24,036 bases of DNA. Origin: CAYMAT01 sp964388495. GTDB lineage: Bacteria > Patescibacteriota > Gracilibacteria > Peribacterales > Peribacteraceae. Below are positions 13,891-21,309 of this stretch, piece after piece. Location of the stretch: positions 1-24,036 of the forward strand of contig CAYMAT010000020.1 in assembly GCA_964388495.1 (NCBI GenBank), read 5' to 3'. Positions within the stretch are counted from its first letter, which is position 1. Every line of letters starts with the position of its first letter. The translations under genes and the position numbers were made by a program. The notes beneath the pieces were generated by a model, which saw only the letters and a list, made by a program, of their open reading frames with translations, ran no database searches and was not told where the DNA came from.

Positions 13891-13919
13891 TTGACCTTGC
13901 CGGGGCTATTCCCTAGTCT
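13891..13919 (+). promoter_or_regulatory. Promoter of the bL25 gene
   Basis: TTGACC (13891-13896) and TAGTCT (13914-13919) are 17 nt apart. The -10 box ends 11 nt before the ATG, so the leader should be about 4-5 nt. Confidence 0.7.
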
Positions 13920-13930
13920 GTGGCCTCCAT

Positions 13931-14626
13931 ATGGACACTATCACCCTCAAAGCCACGGCCCGCGATTCTGCCATGAAACCGAATGACATTCGGAAGAAAG
14001 GCAACGTCCCGTGCATCGTCTACGGACACAAGGTCGAAAAACTCATGATCGAGTGCCCCATCTTTGATCTGCACCGCGCGCTGGAGAAGGCCGGTGAAAG
14101 TGCCCTGGTGGAACTGGACGTGGAGGGAAAGAAGATCCCCGTTCTGTTCAAGAAGGTCGATTTCCACCCCGTTTCCGACAAGGAGATCCATGCCGATTTC
14201 TACGCCGTCAACATGGACAAGGAGATTGATACGATGGTGCCCGTCCACTTTGAGGGAGAGGCTCCGGCCATCAAGACGCACGGGGGAATCTTTGTCGTTG
14301 TCCATGACCACGTCAAAGTGCGCTGTCTGCCCGCCAAACTGCCCCGCTCGCTTACGGCATCCGTCACCGCGCTCGAGAATCTCCACGACACGCTCACCAT
14401 CGGCGCCATCAGGCTGCCGGAGGGTGTGAAGATCATGGAAGACACCTCCGCGGTACTGGCCATTGTGCAGGAACCCCGCGCAGAAGAAGTGGTCGCCACG
14501 GTTGCCGCTCCCGCAGAGGGCGCAGCCCCGGCCGATGGCGCAGCCGCTCCCGCAGCGGGTGCTCCGGGTGCCGCTCCCGCCGCCGAAGCTCAGGCCAAGG
14601 AGAAGGCTGCTGCACCGAAGAAATAA
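13931..14626 (+). CDS. rplY: Ribosomal protein bL25, long (Ctc/TL5) form
   Basis: 231 residues. The 5S rRNA-binding domain (about 1-92) has the family pattern LKATARDS, RKKGNVPCIVYGH, KVDFHPVSDKEIHADFY. A second beta domain, as in Ctc and TL5, covers about 95-185 (VPVHFEGEAPAIKTHGG, then LTIGAIRLPEGV). The last 45 residues are an Ala/Pro-rich tail ending in lysines (KEKAAAPKK), probably flexible. The protein binds 5S rRNA at the central protuberance of the large subunit. A repeat array starts directly after its stop codon. Confidence 0.95.
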   Translation: MDTITLKATARDSAMKPNDIRKKGNVPCIVYGHKVEKLMIECPIFDLHRALEKAGESALVELDVEGKKIPVLFKKVDFHPVSDKEIHADFYAVNMDKEIDTMVPVHFEGEAPAIKTHGGIFVVVHDHVKVRCLPAKLPRSLTASVTALENLHDTLTIGAIRLPEGVKIMEDTSAVLAIVQEPRAEEVVATVAAPAEGAAPADGAAAPAAGAPGAAPAAEAQAKEKAAAPKK

Positions 14627-14662
14627 CCGAGGTGACCCGGGTGACCGACGTTCCCGAAGTGT
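14627..14662. repeat. Left 9-nt repeat array flanking the four-helix-bundle gene
   Basis: Four in-phase 9-nt units, CCGAGGTGA, CCCGGGTGA, CCGACGTTC and CCGAAGTGT, begin directly after the bL25 stop codon. The same unit recurs in reverse orientation at 15131-15175. Confidence 0.8.
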
Positions 14663-14776
14663 TCTTTTTTGTCTTGGAACCAGTTTTTCCTTATCAAATA
14701 GACAAAAAGATAGTTTTTAAAAAAGTTTTTCCATAGATATATATCACGGGACAGCAAGGTGTCTGAAAATAGGCTC

Positions 14777-15142
14777 ATGCACGTTCGCTTCTACGAAAAA
14801 CTGATTGTTTGGCAAGAGAGTCACAAGCTTTGTCTAATTATATTCAATATTACGAAAACCTTTCCCTCTGATGAGCGATATCGACTAGTCAGTCAATTAT
14901 GCAGAGCAGCGTATAGCGTGCCGATGAATATTGCTGAAGGAGGAGTAAAAAGTTCTCTTAAAAATCGATCGCATTTTTATGAAATAGCAGCCTCATCTTT
15001 AGAGGAATTACATTATCAAATTGTTCTGTGTCGGGATCTTCAGTATCTGAATTCAGAAGAATTCTCACGACTAGACGACCATATTCAGCGTATTAGTTAT
15101 CTTCTAACAAGACTTCGTAAAAGCACTTTTTTACCTCGGTAA
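14777..15142 (+). CDS. Four-helix-bundle protein (23S rRNA IVP / S23 family)
   Basis: 121 residues from the ATG at 14777; an in-frame GTG at 14759 would add six. The family pattern is clear: FYEKLIVWQESHKL at the N-terminus, FPSDERYRLVSQLCRAAYSV, PMNIAEGG, then HFYEIAASSLEELHYQI and a final helix. Such proteins were first found in intervening sequences of 23S rRNA genes and now occur widely as separate genes; the role is uncertain, with RNA or ribosome binding suspected. The gene is distinctly AT-rich against GC-rich neighbours and sits between inverted 9-nt repeat arrays, which suggests acquisition by transfer. Its last residues and stop codon lie within the right array. Confidence 0.88.
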   Translation: MHVRFYEKLIVWQESHKLCLIIFNITKTFPSDERYRLVSQLCRAAYSVPMNIAEGGVKSSLKNRSHFYEIAASSLEELHYQIVLCRDLQYLNSEEFSRLDDHIQRISYLLTRLRKSTFLPR

Positions 15143-15175
15143 CCTCGGTCACATCGGAAACCTCGGTCACCTCTT
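15131..15175. repeat. Right 9-nt repeat array, inverted relative to the left one
   Basis: Units TTACCTCGG, TAACCTCGG, TCACATCGG, AAACCTCGG and TCACCTCTT are in perfect 9-nt phase. They are the reverse complement of the left array's CCGAGGTGA. The stop codons of both converging genes (15140-15142 and 15167-15169) are part of the array. Confidence 0.82.
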
Positions 15176-15490
15176 TTTCCCCCCGCCATGCGTTTCCTTG
15201 TACTTCTTGAGCTGGGGTTCCAGTTTTTCAATCGCCCGGTCCAGTGCCTCGATCACTTTGTTCTTCAGGGACTCCGCGCGGAGCGTTTTGTTCGGAAGCT
15301 CCACCGTGATGGCTACGGTTACCTGGTCGCGGTCTTTCTTGGTATCGCTGCGCAGGGCTTCCACGCGGATCATCGAAGATTCGTCCTTCACGCGGCTGCA
15401 GTATGTGGCCAGTTTGCCGATTTTTTTAGCCATTAAGACCAGTTCCTTGTCGTTATAGTGCAGTCCCTTCTCAAAGTGCTGGATGTTCAT
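15167..15490 (-). CDS. HPF/RaiA-family ribosome hibernation-type protein (short form)
   Basis: 107 residues, MNIQHFEKGLHYNDKELVLM at the N-terminus, a beta-alpha-beta S30AE-like core with DRDQVTVAITVELPNKTLRA, then NKVIEALDRAIEKLEPQLKK and a basic tail. This is the short form without the dimerising C-terminal domain of long HPF. Family members bind the 30S decoding centre and block or store ribosomes in stationary phase. The start at 15490 is preferred over 15550 because the family N-terminus begins there. No Shine-Dalgarno is seen. It converges on the four-helix-bundle gene across a 24-bp gap made entirely of repeat units. Confidence 0.82.
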   Translation of the reverse strand: MNIQHFEKGLHYNDKELVLMAKKIGKLATYCSRVKDESSMIRVEALRSDTKKDRDQVTVAITVELPNKTLRAESLKNKVIEALDRAIEKLEPQLKKYKETHGGGKKR

Positions 15491-15565
15491 AAGAAGCGGG
15501 GGAAAGGTTCGTAAACAGCCTATCAGATGCCTGTGGGACGGGGTAGGCAATACCCTTCGACTCTA

Positions 15566-15594
15566 TTGAGGAAATGCGCTTTTTCTGCTAAAAT
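15566..15594 (+). promoter_or_regulatory. Promoter of the unknown two-gene operon
   Basis: TTGAGG (15566-15571) and an extended -10 TGC-TAAAAT (15589-15594) are 17 nt apart. The predicted leader to the ATG at 15618 is about 17 nt and carries no Shine-Dalgarno. Confidence 0.7.
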
Positions 15595-15617
15595 AATGAG
15601 ATTTCTTCACACCTCAC

Positions 15618-16874
15618 ATGAGCGAAACAAACAACAAAACCAATGGAGAAGAATTGGCAAAAAAGACCGAGCAGGAATTGAAAAAGCAGGAAGGCGAAAA
15701 AAAGCAGCAATCCGATACAAAGGAAATACGCGAGGAGGTGCAGAAGACCCATAAATTGCTGAAGCGCTTGCGCGAGGAAATCGAAAAAAAGGAAAAGACC
15801 GAAGTGATCCAGGCCTCCGCCAAGGAAGTCCTCAATTCCCTCAATGCGTCCGAGCAGGCAGAACCTGGGCTGCTGGAAACGCTGGGTACCCCGCAGCAGC
15901 GCGCCGACATTCGCCGTCTTTTGAATGATCTGCTGTCATCGGATTCCTCATCCGATGGCCAGGAGTTGGTGAAAATTATCGGATCGCTCAATTCGGAAAA
16001 GGGTTTCTTTGCAGTTCTCCAGACCGGTTCCGTGGAGGGGGTGGAGAGCGCCATCCGCGGTCCGCTCGTGAAATTCTTTGCCAGTGACAAGATGACGGAA
16101 ACGCTGACCAAGATGAAGCTGACGCCGGAGAAGGCGGCGGACTTCCTCTTCACCTTTTTCCGCCCGGTGGTGGCCGCACGCGCGGCCAGTTTTGGCATTG
16201 GCACCGCTTTGGAATCCGCTTTTGCCGCTCAGCGCGAGCTGGGCAAAAATCTCTACCAGAACAACCTGGTTCGTGCCGAACGTGCGCGCCAGGGGCAGGG
16301 GAAGACCGAAGCCGAAAAAAAGGCCATCAACGCAAAAACCGTGGAGGAATTGGTTGGTCCGGAGGTGTACAAGCGCTGGAACGAGCAGTACGAAGCGTGG
16401 CTCAAAAATTCCTCTACCCTGCGCCAGGGCAACCGCCGCGCCCCGCTGCCGCCCATGCCCACCTTTGACACGGCCCGCCAGTCCTTGAGCCAGCAGGCCG
16501 AACAGAAAACCAAAGCCGAGCGCCTCATTGGCGGTCTGTCTTTTGGGGCCGAGGGCAAAGTGACCGTCGATACCTCGGCGTCCTCGCTGCGTGTGGGGAC
16601 GGATAGCCTGGAGTTCCGGAAGTCCGGGCCCGATTTCAAGCTCAAGATCAACGGTACCGATAAGTCCGTTACGGTTGCAGACGGCATAACGCTTACCGCG
16701 CTCACGCTCCGTGCTCCCGCTGCCGGCACCAACGCGGGAGAGGTGCAGCTGTGCATCAATAATGAGACTGCGGGCGCAAAGATCAGTGACATTGTCCGTG
16801 ATCTCCAGGCCAATTCTGCAAAAACCACCCTTCGTTTTAAAACCCCTCCCACCTCCGTAGAAGTCACCGACTAA
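15618..16874 (+). CDS. Protein of unknown function with coiled coil and C-terminal beta-rich domain
   Basis: 418 residues, no signal peptide. Residues 8-62 are Lys/Glu-rich and should form a long coiled coil. A helical part (about 80-215) includes the moderately hydrophobic KAADFLFTFFRPVVAARAAS (172-191), which could be buried or membrane-associated. A charged, Pro-containing linker follows (220-300), then a beta-rich C-terminal domain (about 300-418) with FKLKINGTDKSVTV and IVRDLQANSAKTTLRF. I do not recognise the family. It begins a two-gene unit; the next gene starts 15 bp after its stop and has a similar layout. A structural or scaffolding role is possible, but nothing in the sequence proves a function. 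Confidence 0.75.
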   Translation: MSETNNKTNGEELAKKTEQELKKQEGEKKQQSDTKEIREEVQKTHKLLKRLREEIEKKEKTEVIQASAKEVLNSLNASEQAEPGLLETLGTPQQRADIRRLLNDLLSSDSSSDGQELVKIIGSLNSEKGFFAVLQTGSVEGVESAIRGPLVKFFASDKMTETLTKMKLTPEKAADFLFTFFRPVVAARAASFGIGTALESAFAAQRELGKNLYQNNLVRAERARQGQGKTEAEKKAINAKTVEELVGPEVYKRWNEQYEAWLKNSSTLRQGNRRAPLPPMPTFDTARQSLSQQAEQKTKAERLIGGLSFGAEGKVTVDTSASSLRVGTDSLEFRKSGPDFKLKINGTDKSVTVADGITLTALTLRAPAAGTNAGEVQLCINNETAGAKISDIVRDLQANSAKTTLRFKTPPTSVEVTD

Positions 16875-16889
16875 CTTCCACACCTTTGT

Positions 16890-18584
16890 ATGGCATCACC
16901 CATTGAGAACCATCGCGAGACCATCGACAAGCTTTCCGGCGCATTGTCCGAAGAGCAGGTGAAAGCGGGCGTCTCCGCGGAAGATCTTGCCGATTCCGTC
17001 ACGCATGACCAGCTCTCGGAATTGCGACAGGCAGTGACCAAGGTGAATGCCGGGGGAACGTTCACGGAGCGCACGCAGGCACAGCTGAGATTGGATCAGT
17101 TGCGTCTCAAGATGGATACACACATCAAAAGGCTTCAGGAGCAAATGGACAAAGACCCGGAAAACGAGGGTTTGCGCAAAGCTTACGATGAACGGATGAA
17201 GCTGCGTGAGGAGCTGGATAAATCGCGCGAGGGCAGAGGGGTTTTGGACAGCGGTGCGGGGGAGATTTTCACCACAGCCAAGGAGATCTTCGAAAAACGT
17301 TCCATAGACGGCATCGATAGCACGCGTCTGACCAAAATCACCGCTGCCGTGGGGGCGGTCATCTCCTCTATATGGGCTGCCACGGTGAATGCATCCACGG
17401 GAATCATGGGCATGATCAGCAGCGGCGCGACGATTTTCTTTGATAAGATTCGCGACCTGCTCCCCGCGCGCCTGCGTTCATTCATTCCTGGCCGCAGCGG
17501 TGAAGTGGCCCAGAGGGAACTGCATGAATCACTCAGGAAAAACACGGAATCCAAGGTGAAACAGGCGGAGTCCGTGCCCACGCCCGCCACCACGGACGCG
17601 CAGCGCAAGACGGTGCGCGAGGCTATTGCCGCAGTGGATGCCGAAAGGAAATCCCTGTCTGACCTCACCAAATTCCCGCAGGCGGACCGTTCCACCTTGG
17701 AGCAGCGCAGGAAGGATTTGGATGACCAGCGCGCGCAGCTTCTGCAGAAAGTCCCTGAGGTTGCCAAAAAGGAGCAGGCGGAAAAGAAGGAGGCGGAGGC
17801 CAAGGCATTGACGCCGGAGCAGCTCAGTTGGATCAACACTCATCAGGGAATGATGAAGGCAACCAATGCGGCCGCCCGCACGCTGACTGCCATGCTCGGC
17901 CGCCCGTATTCCCGTGTGGAGCTGGGCACGGGAATGTCCTCCATGCAGCCTTTGCTGCGTGTGGAGTCGGATGCCCTCAGTGACAACGCCATGCTCAACA
18001 GTCTCCCTGCAGGTATGCAGGAGCGGTTACGCGACCGTCTTGCCTACGTGCGCAGCACCAACAGTGATTTTACAACCTATGTGCAGCGCTTGCGGAACAC
18101 CAATCTGGCGCCCGCGCAGGTAGAAATGGTCCGCACGCACCTCAATAGCCTGCTCAGGGCGGAAGAAGAGGACAAGAAAACCGCAGAGAGCACGGAGAAA
18201 ACAGGAAAGGAGGCGGCGGAAAAAGCGGCATCCGTTAATCTTCTTAATCAGGAAGCCCCGTTGACTGTGAATGGGGTCTCGTATCGCGTTCGTGCGAATA
18301 GCGATGCTTCCATGACCGTGAATGGCAAGAGGTGGAAGTTGGTAGGAGTAAGTTTTCAAGCGAGAAATGCCAATTTTTCCATTACACAGGCGCGCCTTCT
18401 CAATGGCGATAGAGTTGAAGCCACGATCGTTGGCGCAGCAATGGGATTATCAAGAACTATCAATGTGGCATTCTCGTCAGCTGATTTGGGGAATTTGCTT
18501 CCGAGGCTGGCGAATACGAATGCCAACATCCGCTTAGATAAAGAAAAATGTGACGGTCATGACATTGATTTGCGTCTGTCATAA
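16890..18584 (+). CDS. Large protein of unknown function, similar layout to its upstream neighbour
   Basis: 564 residues. Coiled-coil regions (about 40-115 and 205-305) flank a hydrophobic stretch at 149-185 (TKITAAVGAVISSIWAATVN, then GIMGMISSGATIFF), which looks like a membrane hairpin or fusion-like segment and is followed by basic LPARLRSFIPGR. A helical domain lies at 310-425, a Lys/Glu linker at 425-450, and a beta-rich C-terminal domain at 455-564 (PLTVNGVSYRVRANSDASM, then GKRWKLVGVS). The final domain resembles that of the preceding protein in pattern (VNG near its start, then a helix and a short beta end). About the last 300 bp of the gene are more AT-rich. No family or enzyme motif is recognised. 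Confidence 0.75.
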   Translation: MASPIENHRETIDKLSGALSEEQVKAGVSAEDLADSVTHDQLSELRQAVTKVNAGGTFTERTQAQLRLDQLRLKMDTHIKRLQEQMDKDPENEGLRKAYDERMKLREELDKSREGRGVLDSGAGEIFTTAKEIFEKRSIDGIDSTRLTKITAAVGAVISSIWAATVNASTGIMGMISSGATIFFDKIRDLLPARLRSFIPGRSGEVAQRELHESLRKNTESKVKQAESVPTPATTDAQRKTVREAIAAVDAERKSLSDLTKFPQADRSTLEQRRKDLDDQRAQLLQKVPEVAKKEQAEKKEAEAKALTPEQLSWINTHQGMMKATNAAARTLTAMLGRPYSRVELGTGMSSMQPLLRVESDALSDNAMLNSLPAGMQERLRDRLAYVRSTNSDFTTYVQRLRNTNLAPAQVEMVRTHLNSLLRAEEEDKKTAESTEKTGKEAAEKAASVNLLNQEAPLTVNGVSYRVRANSDASMTVNGKRWKLVGVSFQARNANFSITQARLLNGDRVEATIVGAAMGLSRTINVAFSSADLGNLLPRLANTNANIRLDKEKCDGHDIDLRLS

Positions 18585-18601
18585 TATGGGTCTTGCTTTC
18601 T

Positions 18602-19003
18602 ATGTCCTCCTACCCCTTCCTCATCCCACTGGCCGTCGGCATTCTCTGTGAGATCGTCAAAGTCTGCGTGGAGGCGTACGAAACGGGCAACTGGAAAGGC
18701 GGCATTTTCCGCGCCGGAGGCATGCCCAGCACGCATTCTGCGTTTGTTACCTCGCTCCTGATCATCGTCTGGAATGACCGCGGTCTGCACTCCATCGAGT
18801 TCGCCATCGCGCTCGTCTTCGCCTGCATCATTTGGTACGACGCCACGCACAGCCGTCGCGAGGTGGGGGAGATGGGTAAAATCCTCAACCGCATGCAGAA
18901 TGAGCAGTTCTTTGGGGAGCGCACGGGACACTCGGTCAAAGAAGTCTTTGGAGGCATCGCCTTTGGGGCGGCTGTCACATGGCTGGGAATGATGGTGCAC
19001 TGA
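18602..19003 (+). CDS. Divergent PAP2-family protein (DUF212, YuiD-like)
   Basis: 133 residues from the ATG at 18602; a TTG at 18593 is a weaker alternative. Membrane protein of 3-4 helices with the DUF212 signature: GGMPSTHSAFVTSLLI, YDATHSRREVGEMGK, LNRMQNEQFF and ERTGHSVKEVFGGIAFG. The family is related to PAP2 phosphatases and vanadium haloperoxidases; its substrate is unknown, with a lipid phosphate possible. A -10-like CATAAT (18580-18585) overlaps the stop of the previous gene and would give a leader of about 9 nt. Its stop codon abuts the stop of the converging VIT gene with no base between. Confidence 0.88.
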   Translation: MSSYPFLIPLAVGILCEIVKVCVEAYETGNWKGGIFRAGGMPSTHSAFVTSLLIIVWNDRGLHSIEFAIALVFACIIWYDATHSRREVGEMGKILNRMQNEQFFGERTGHSVKEVFGGIAFGAAVTWLGMMVH

Positions 19004-19753
19004 TCACAGGCCATGGGCGACGTTGCCCAGGGCCACGCCCACGCCGTACGCGATGGATGCCGTTGCCGTGCCGATCACCAAAATTTCCACGATGCCGCGG
19101 ACGATCCTTTGCCTTGTCACCACACTCCGTGTGATGCCGATAAGAAGGAGTGCCAGGAATGTGCCGGCGATAGCCACTCCAAAATCATTGCCGCCCATCA
19201 CTCCGGTCAGGAGTCCGTAAAAGTAGGGGAGCAGGGGGACGGAACCGAAGATCACAAATCCCAGGAAGGTTGCCAGGCTGTGGAGGAGTGCGCCGTTGCC
19301 GGAGTCCGGGAGCATGCCGTGCTCCTCGCGCATCATCGTTTCAGCCCAGACCGCCTTATCTGCCGTGATCACATCCACGGTGCGGTCCAGGTCCTTTCCG
19401 GCAAATCCCTTGGCTGCGTAGAATTCCCGGATTTCCTCGCGCTCCACTTCAGGGTCATCCTCAATCTCCTTCAATTCCTCCTTGTACAGGCGGTCGTACT
19501 GGTCGCGTTCAGAGGTCAATGACAGAAACGCCCCCGCCCCCATGGAGACGCCGTCGGCCAAAAGATTGGCTACGCCCAGGACGATGATGACGCCTGCGGG
19601 TAAACCCGCGCCGGCCGTTCCCGCCACCACCGCAAATGTCGTCACAATGCCGTCGTGCCCTCCGTATACGATATCGCCAATCCACGGGCCCAGGCGACTG
19701 CCGTGGATCTCGGTTTGCTTGTGTTCTGCCAGGCGCTCGGAGACGGATTTCAT
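19004..19753 (-). CDS. VIT1/CCC1-family metal transporter
   Basis: 249 residues with five predicted membrane helices. Family features: GPWIGDIVYGGHDGIVTTFAV in the first helix, ANLLADGVSMGAGAFLS in the second, then a charged cytosolic metal-binding region (about 80-150) rich in Glu, with EELKEIEDDPEVEREEIREF and MMREEHG. Three further helices follow. The family moves Fe2+ or Mn2+ out of the cytosol, into vacuoles in eukaryotes. In bacteria the likely job is metal export or detoxification. A TATAAT box 6 nt before the ATG predicts a leaderless mRNA. Confidence 0.92.
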   Translation of the reverse strand: MKSVSERLAEHKQTEIHGSRLGPWIGDIVYGGHDGIVTTFAVVAGTAGAGLPAGVIIVLGVANLLADGVSMGAGAFLSLTSERDQYDRLYKEELKEIEDDPEVEREEIREFYAAKGFAGKDLDRTVDVITADKAVWAETMMREEHGMLPDSGNGALLHSLATFLGFVIFGSVPLLPYFYGLLTGVMGGNDFGVAIAGTFLALLLIGITRSVVTRQRIVRGIVEILVIGTATASIAYGVGVALGNVAHGL

Positions 19754-19759
19754 AGGGGA

Positions 19760-19768
19760 ATTATAGCA
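19760..19768 (-). promoter_or_regulatory. Extended consensus -10 of the VIT gene
   Basis: On the minus strand TGC-TATAAT is a perfect extended -10. The hexamer (19760-19765) ends exactly 6 nt before the ATG at 19753. Confidence 0.75.
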
Positions 19769-19783
19769 GAAAGAAGCTAGGGG

Positions 19784-19863
19784 CCGATGCCACCGAGGCG
19801 ACCGAGGATAGGAGGATCCAATACATTGGTTCCTTCGGTCCCCTTGGTCCCTTTGGTGCCTTC
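19784..19863. repeat. Inverted 9-nt repeat arrays between VIT and proS
   Basis: Left units: CCGATGCCA, CCGAGGCGA, CCGAGGATA (19784-19810). Right units, opposite orientation: GGTTCCTTC, GGTCCCCTT, GGTCCCTTT, GGTGCCTTC (19828-19863). All are in 9-nt phase within each arm. The centre, GGATCCAATACATTGGTTCC, folds on itself. The right arm runs into the proS -10 box and occupies its -35 region. Confidence 0.78.
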
Positions 19864-19866
19864 GCC

Positions 19867-19872
19867 TACAAT
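19867..19872 (+). promoter_or_regulatory. -10 box of proS
   Basis: TACAAT ends exactly 6 nt before the ATG at 19879, predicting a leaderless mRNA. No Shine-Dalgarno is present. Confidence 0.65.
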
Positions 19873-19878
19873 TCCCCC

Positions 19879-21309
19879 ATGCCCCGAATCGCCGATCAGG
19901 AAAAGGATTTCCCGCAGTGGTACCTGGATGTCATCCAGCAGGCCGAACTTGCGGATTATGCAGACGTGAAAGGCTGCATCATCTTCAAGCCCTATGGCTA
20001 CGCGCTGTGGGAGGCCGTGCAGCAGGACCTCAACCGCCGCATCAAGGCGCTGGGCGTCAAAAACTGTTACTTTCCGCTCTTCATCCCCGAGTCGGCTATC
20101 GCCAAGGAGAAGGATCATGTCGAAGGATTCGCGCCGGAATGTGCCGTGGTTACGCACGGGGGAGGCAAAGAACTGACGGAAAAACTCTACGTTCGCCCCA
20201 CCAGCGAGACGGTCATCTATCCCATCTTCGCCAAGTGGATCCACTCGTACCGCGACCTGCCGCTCAAGGTGAACCAGTGGGCCAACGTGGTGCGCTGGGA
20301 AATGCGCACGCGCCCGTTTCTCCGGACTCTGGAATTCCTCTGGCAGGAAGGACACACCGCGCACGTGGATAAGGCCGACGCCGACAAGATGGTGAACGAT
20401 GCACTCCAGATGTACGTGGATTTTGACCGTGAGGTTCTGGCACTGCCGGTCATCCGCGGCAAAAAGCCCGATCATGAGAAGTTCGCCGGTGCCTACTACA
20501 CGCTCACCACGGAGGCGCTCGCCAAAGACGGTAAAGCCATCCAGGCCGGCACCAGTCACAATCTAGGCCAGGGTTTCAGCGAGGCATACGATGTCAAATT
20601 CCTGGGCAAAGAAGGCAAGAACGAGCGCCCCTGGATCACCAGCTGGGGCCTGAGCACGCGCATCATCGGTACCGTCATCGTCGTCCATGGCGATGCCAAG
20701 GGTCTCCGCCTGCCGCCCAAGCTGGCGCCCATCCAGGCTGTCATCGTCCCCATCTACAAGACGGACACGGAAAAGGAGGCGGTGCTCGCCGCATGCACGA
20801 AGCTGCATGATGCATGGGCCCAGAAGGGGATCCGCGTGGAACTGGATGACCGCGATGACAAGTCACCGGGCTTCAAATTCAACGAGTGGGAGGTGAAAGG
20901 AGTGCCGCTGCGCGTGGAACTGGGTCCCAAAGACCTAGAAAAGCAGCAGATCATGCTGGCCCGCCGTGACACGTCGGAAAAGAAGCCCATGGCGCTTACG
21001 GACGCCACAGCGGAGGCAATGATCGCGCTCATGGACGAGATCCAGCAGACGCTCCTGACCCAGGCTGAGGCGTTCCTCAAAGAGCGCACCAAGACCGCCG
21101 CCACGGAAAAGGAGCTCTATGAGCACATTGAGGCCGGTTGCATGGTGTGGGCTCCCTGGGACGGTACACGGGAAACCGCGGCAATAGTCCAGGACAAGGC
21201 CAAGGCAAGCATCCGCCTGCTCCCGGAAAAGGACGAGAAGCCCAAGGACAAAGATCCCATCAGCGGCAAGCCCGCGGTGACTATGGCGCTCTATGCCAAG
21301 TCCTATTGA
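19879..21309 (+). CDS. proS: Prolyl-tRNA synthetase, archaeal/eukaryotic-like (ProS type 3)
   Basis: 476 residues, the short class II form without the bacterial INS editing domain. Landmarks: DFPQWYLDVIQQAELADYA at the N-terminus, YFPLFIPES, RPTSETVIYPIF, motif 2 RTRPFLRTLEFLWQEGHTAH, QAGTSHNLGQGFSEAYDV and motif 3 GLSTRIIGTVIVVHGDAKGL. The anticodon-binding domain starts around residue 290 (QAVIVPIYK), and the C-terminus ends YAKSY, as expected for this type. The C-terminal domain, which binds zinc through four cysteines in well-studied members, keeps none of those cysteines here. The enzyme charges tRNA-Pro. The last 29 bp overlap the 3' end of the converging PH-domain gene. Confidence 0.95.
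   Translation: MPRIADQEKDFPQWYLDVIQQAELADYADVKGCIIFKPYGYALWEAVQQDLNRRIKALGVKNCYFPLFIPESAIAKEKDHVEGFAPECAVVTHGGGKELTEKLYVRPTSETVIYPIFAKWIHSYRDLPLKVNQWANVVRWEMRTRPFLRTLEFLWQEGHTAHVDKADADKMVNDALQMYVDFDREVLALPVIRGKKPDHEKFAGAYYTLTTEALAKDGKAIQAGTSHNLGQGFSEAYDVKFLGKEGKNERPWITSWGLSTRIIGTVIVVHGDAKGLRLPPKLAPIQAVIVPIYKTDTEKEAVLAACTKLHDAWAQKGIRVELDDRDDKSPGFKFNEWEVKGVPLRVELGPKDLEKQQIMLARRDTSEKKPMALTDATAEAMIALMDEIQQTLLTQAEAFLKERTKTAATEKELYEHIEAGCMVWAPWDGTRETAAIVQDKAKASIRLLPEKDEKPKDKDPISGKPAVTMALYAKSY

Noticed and set aside
14627..15175. A CRISPR array or insertion sequence around the four-helix-bundle gene.
   Set aside because: The units are 9 nt without spacers, and there is no transposase frame.
15491..15617. 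A regulatory RNA between the HPF gene and the unknown operon.
   Set aside because: Only a small GGGTA/TACCC hairpin and the operon promoter are visible; nothing supports a riboswitch.
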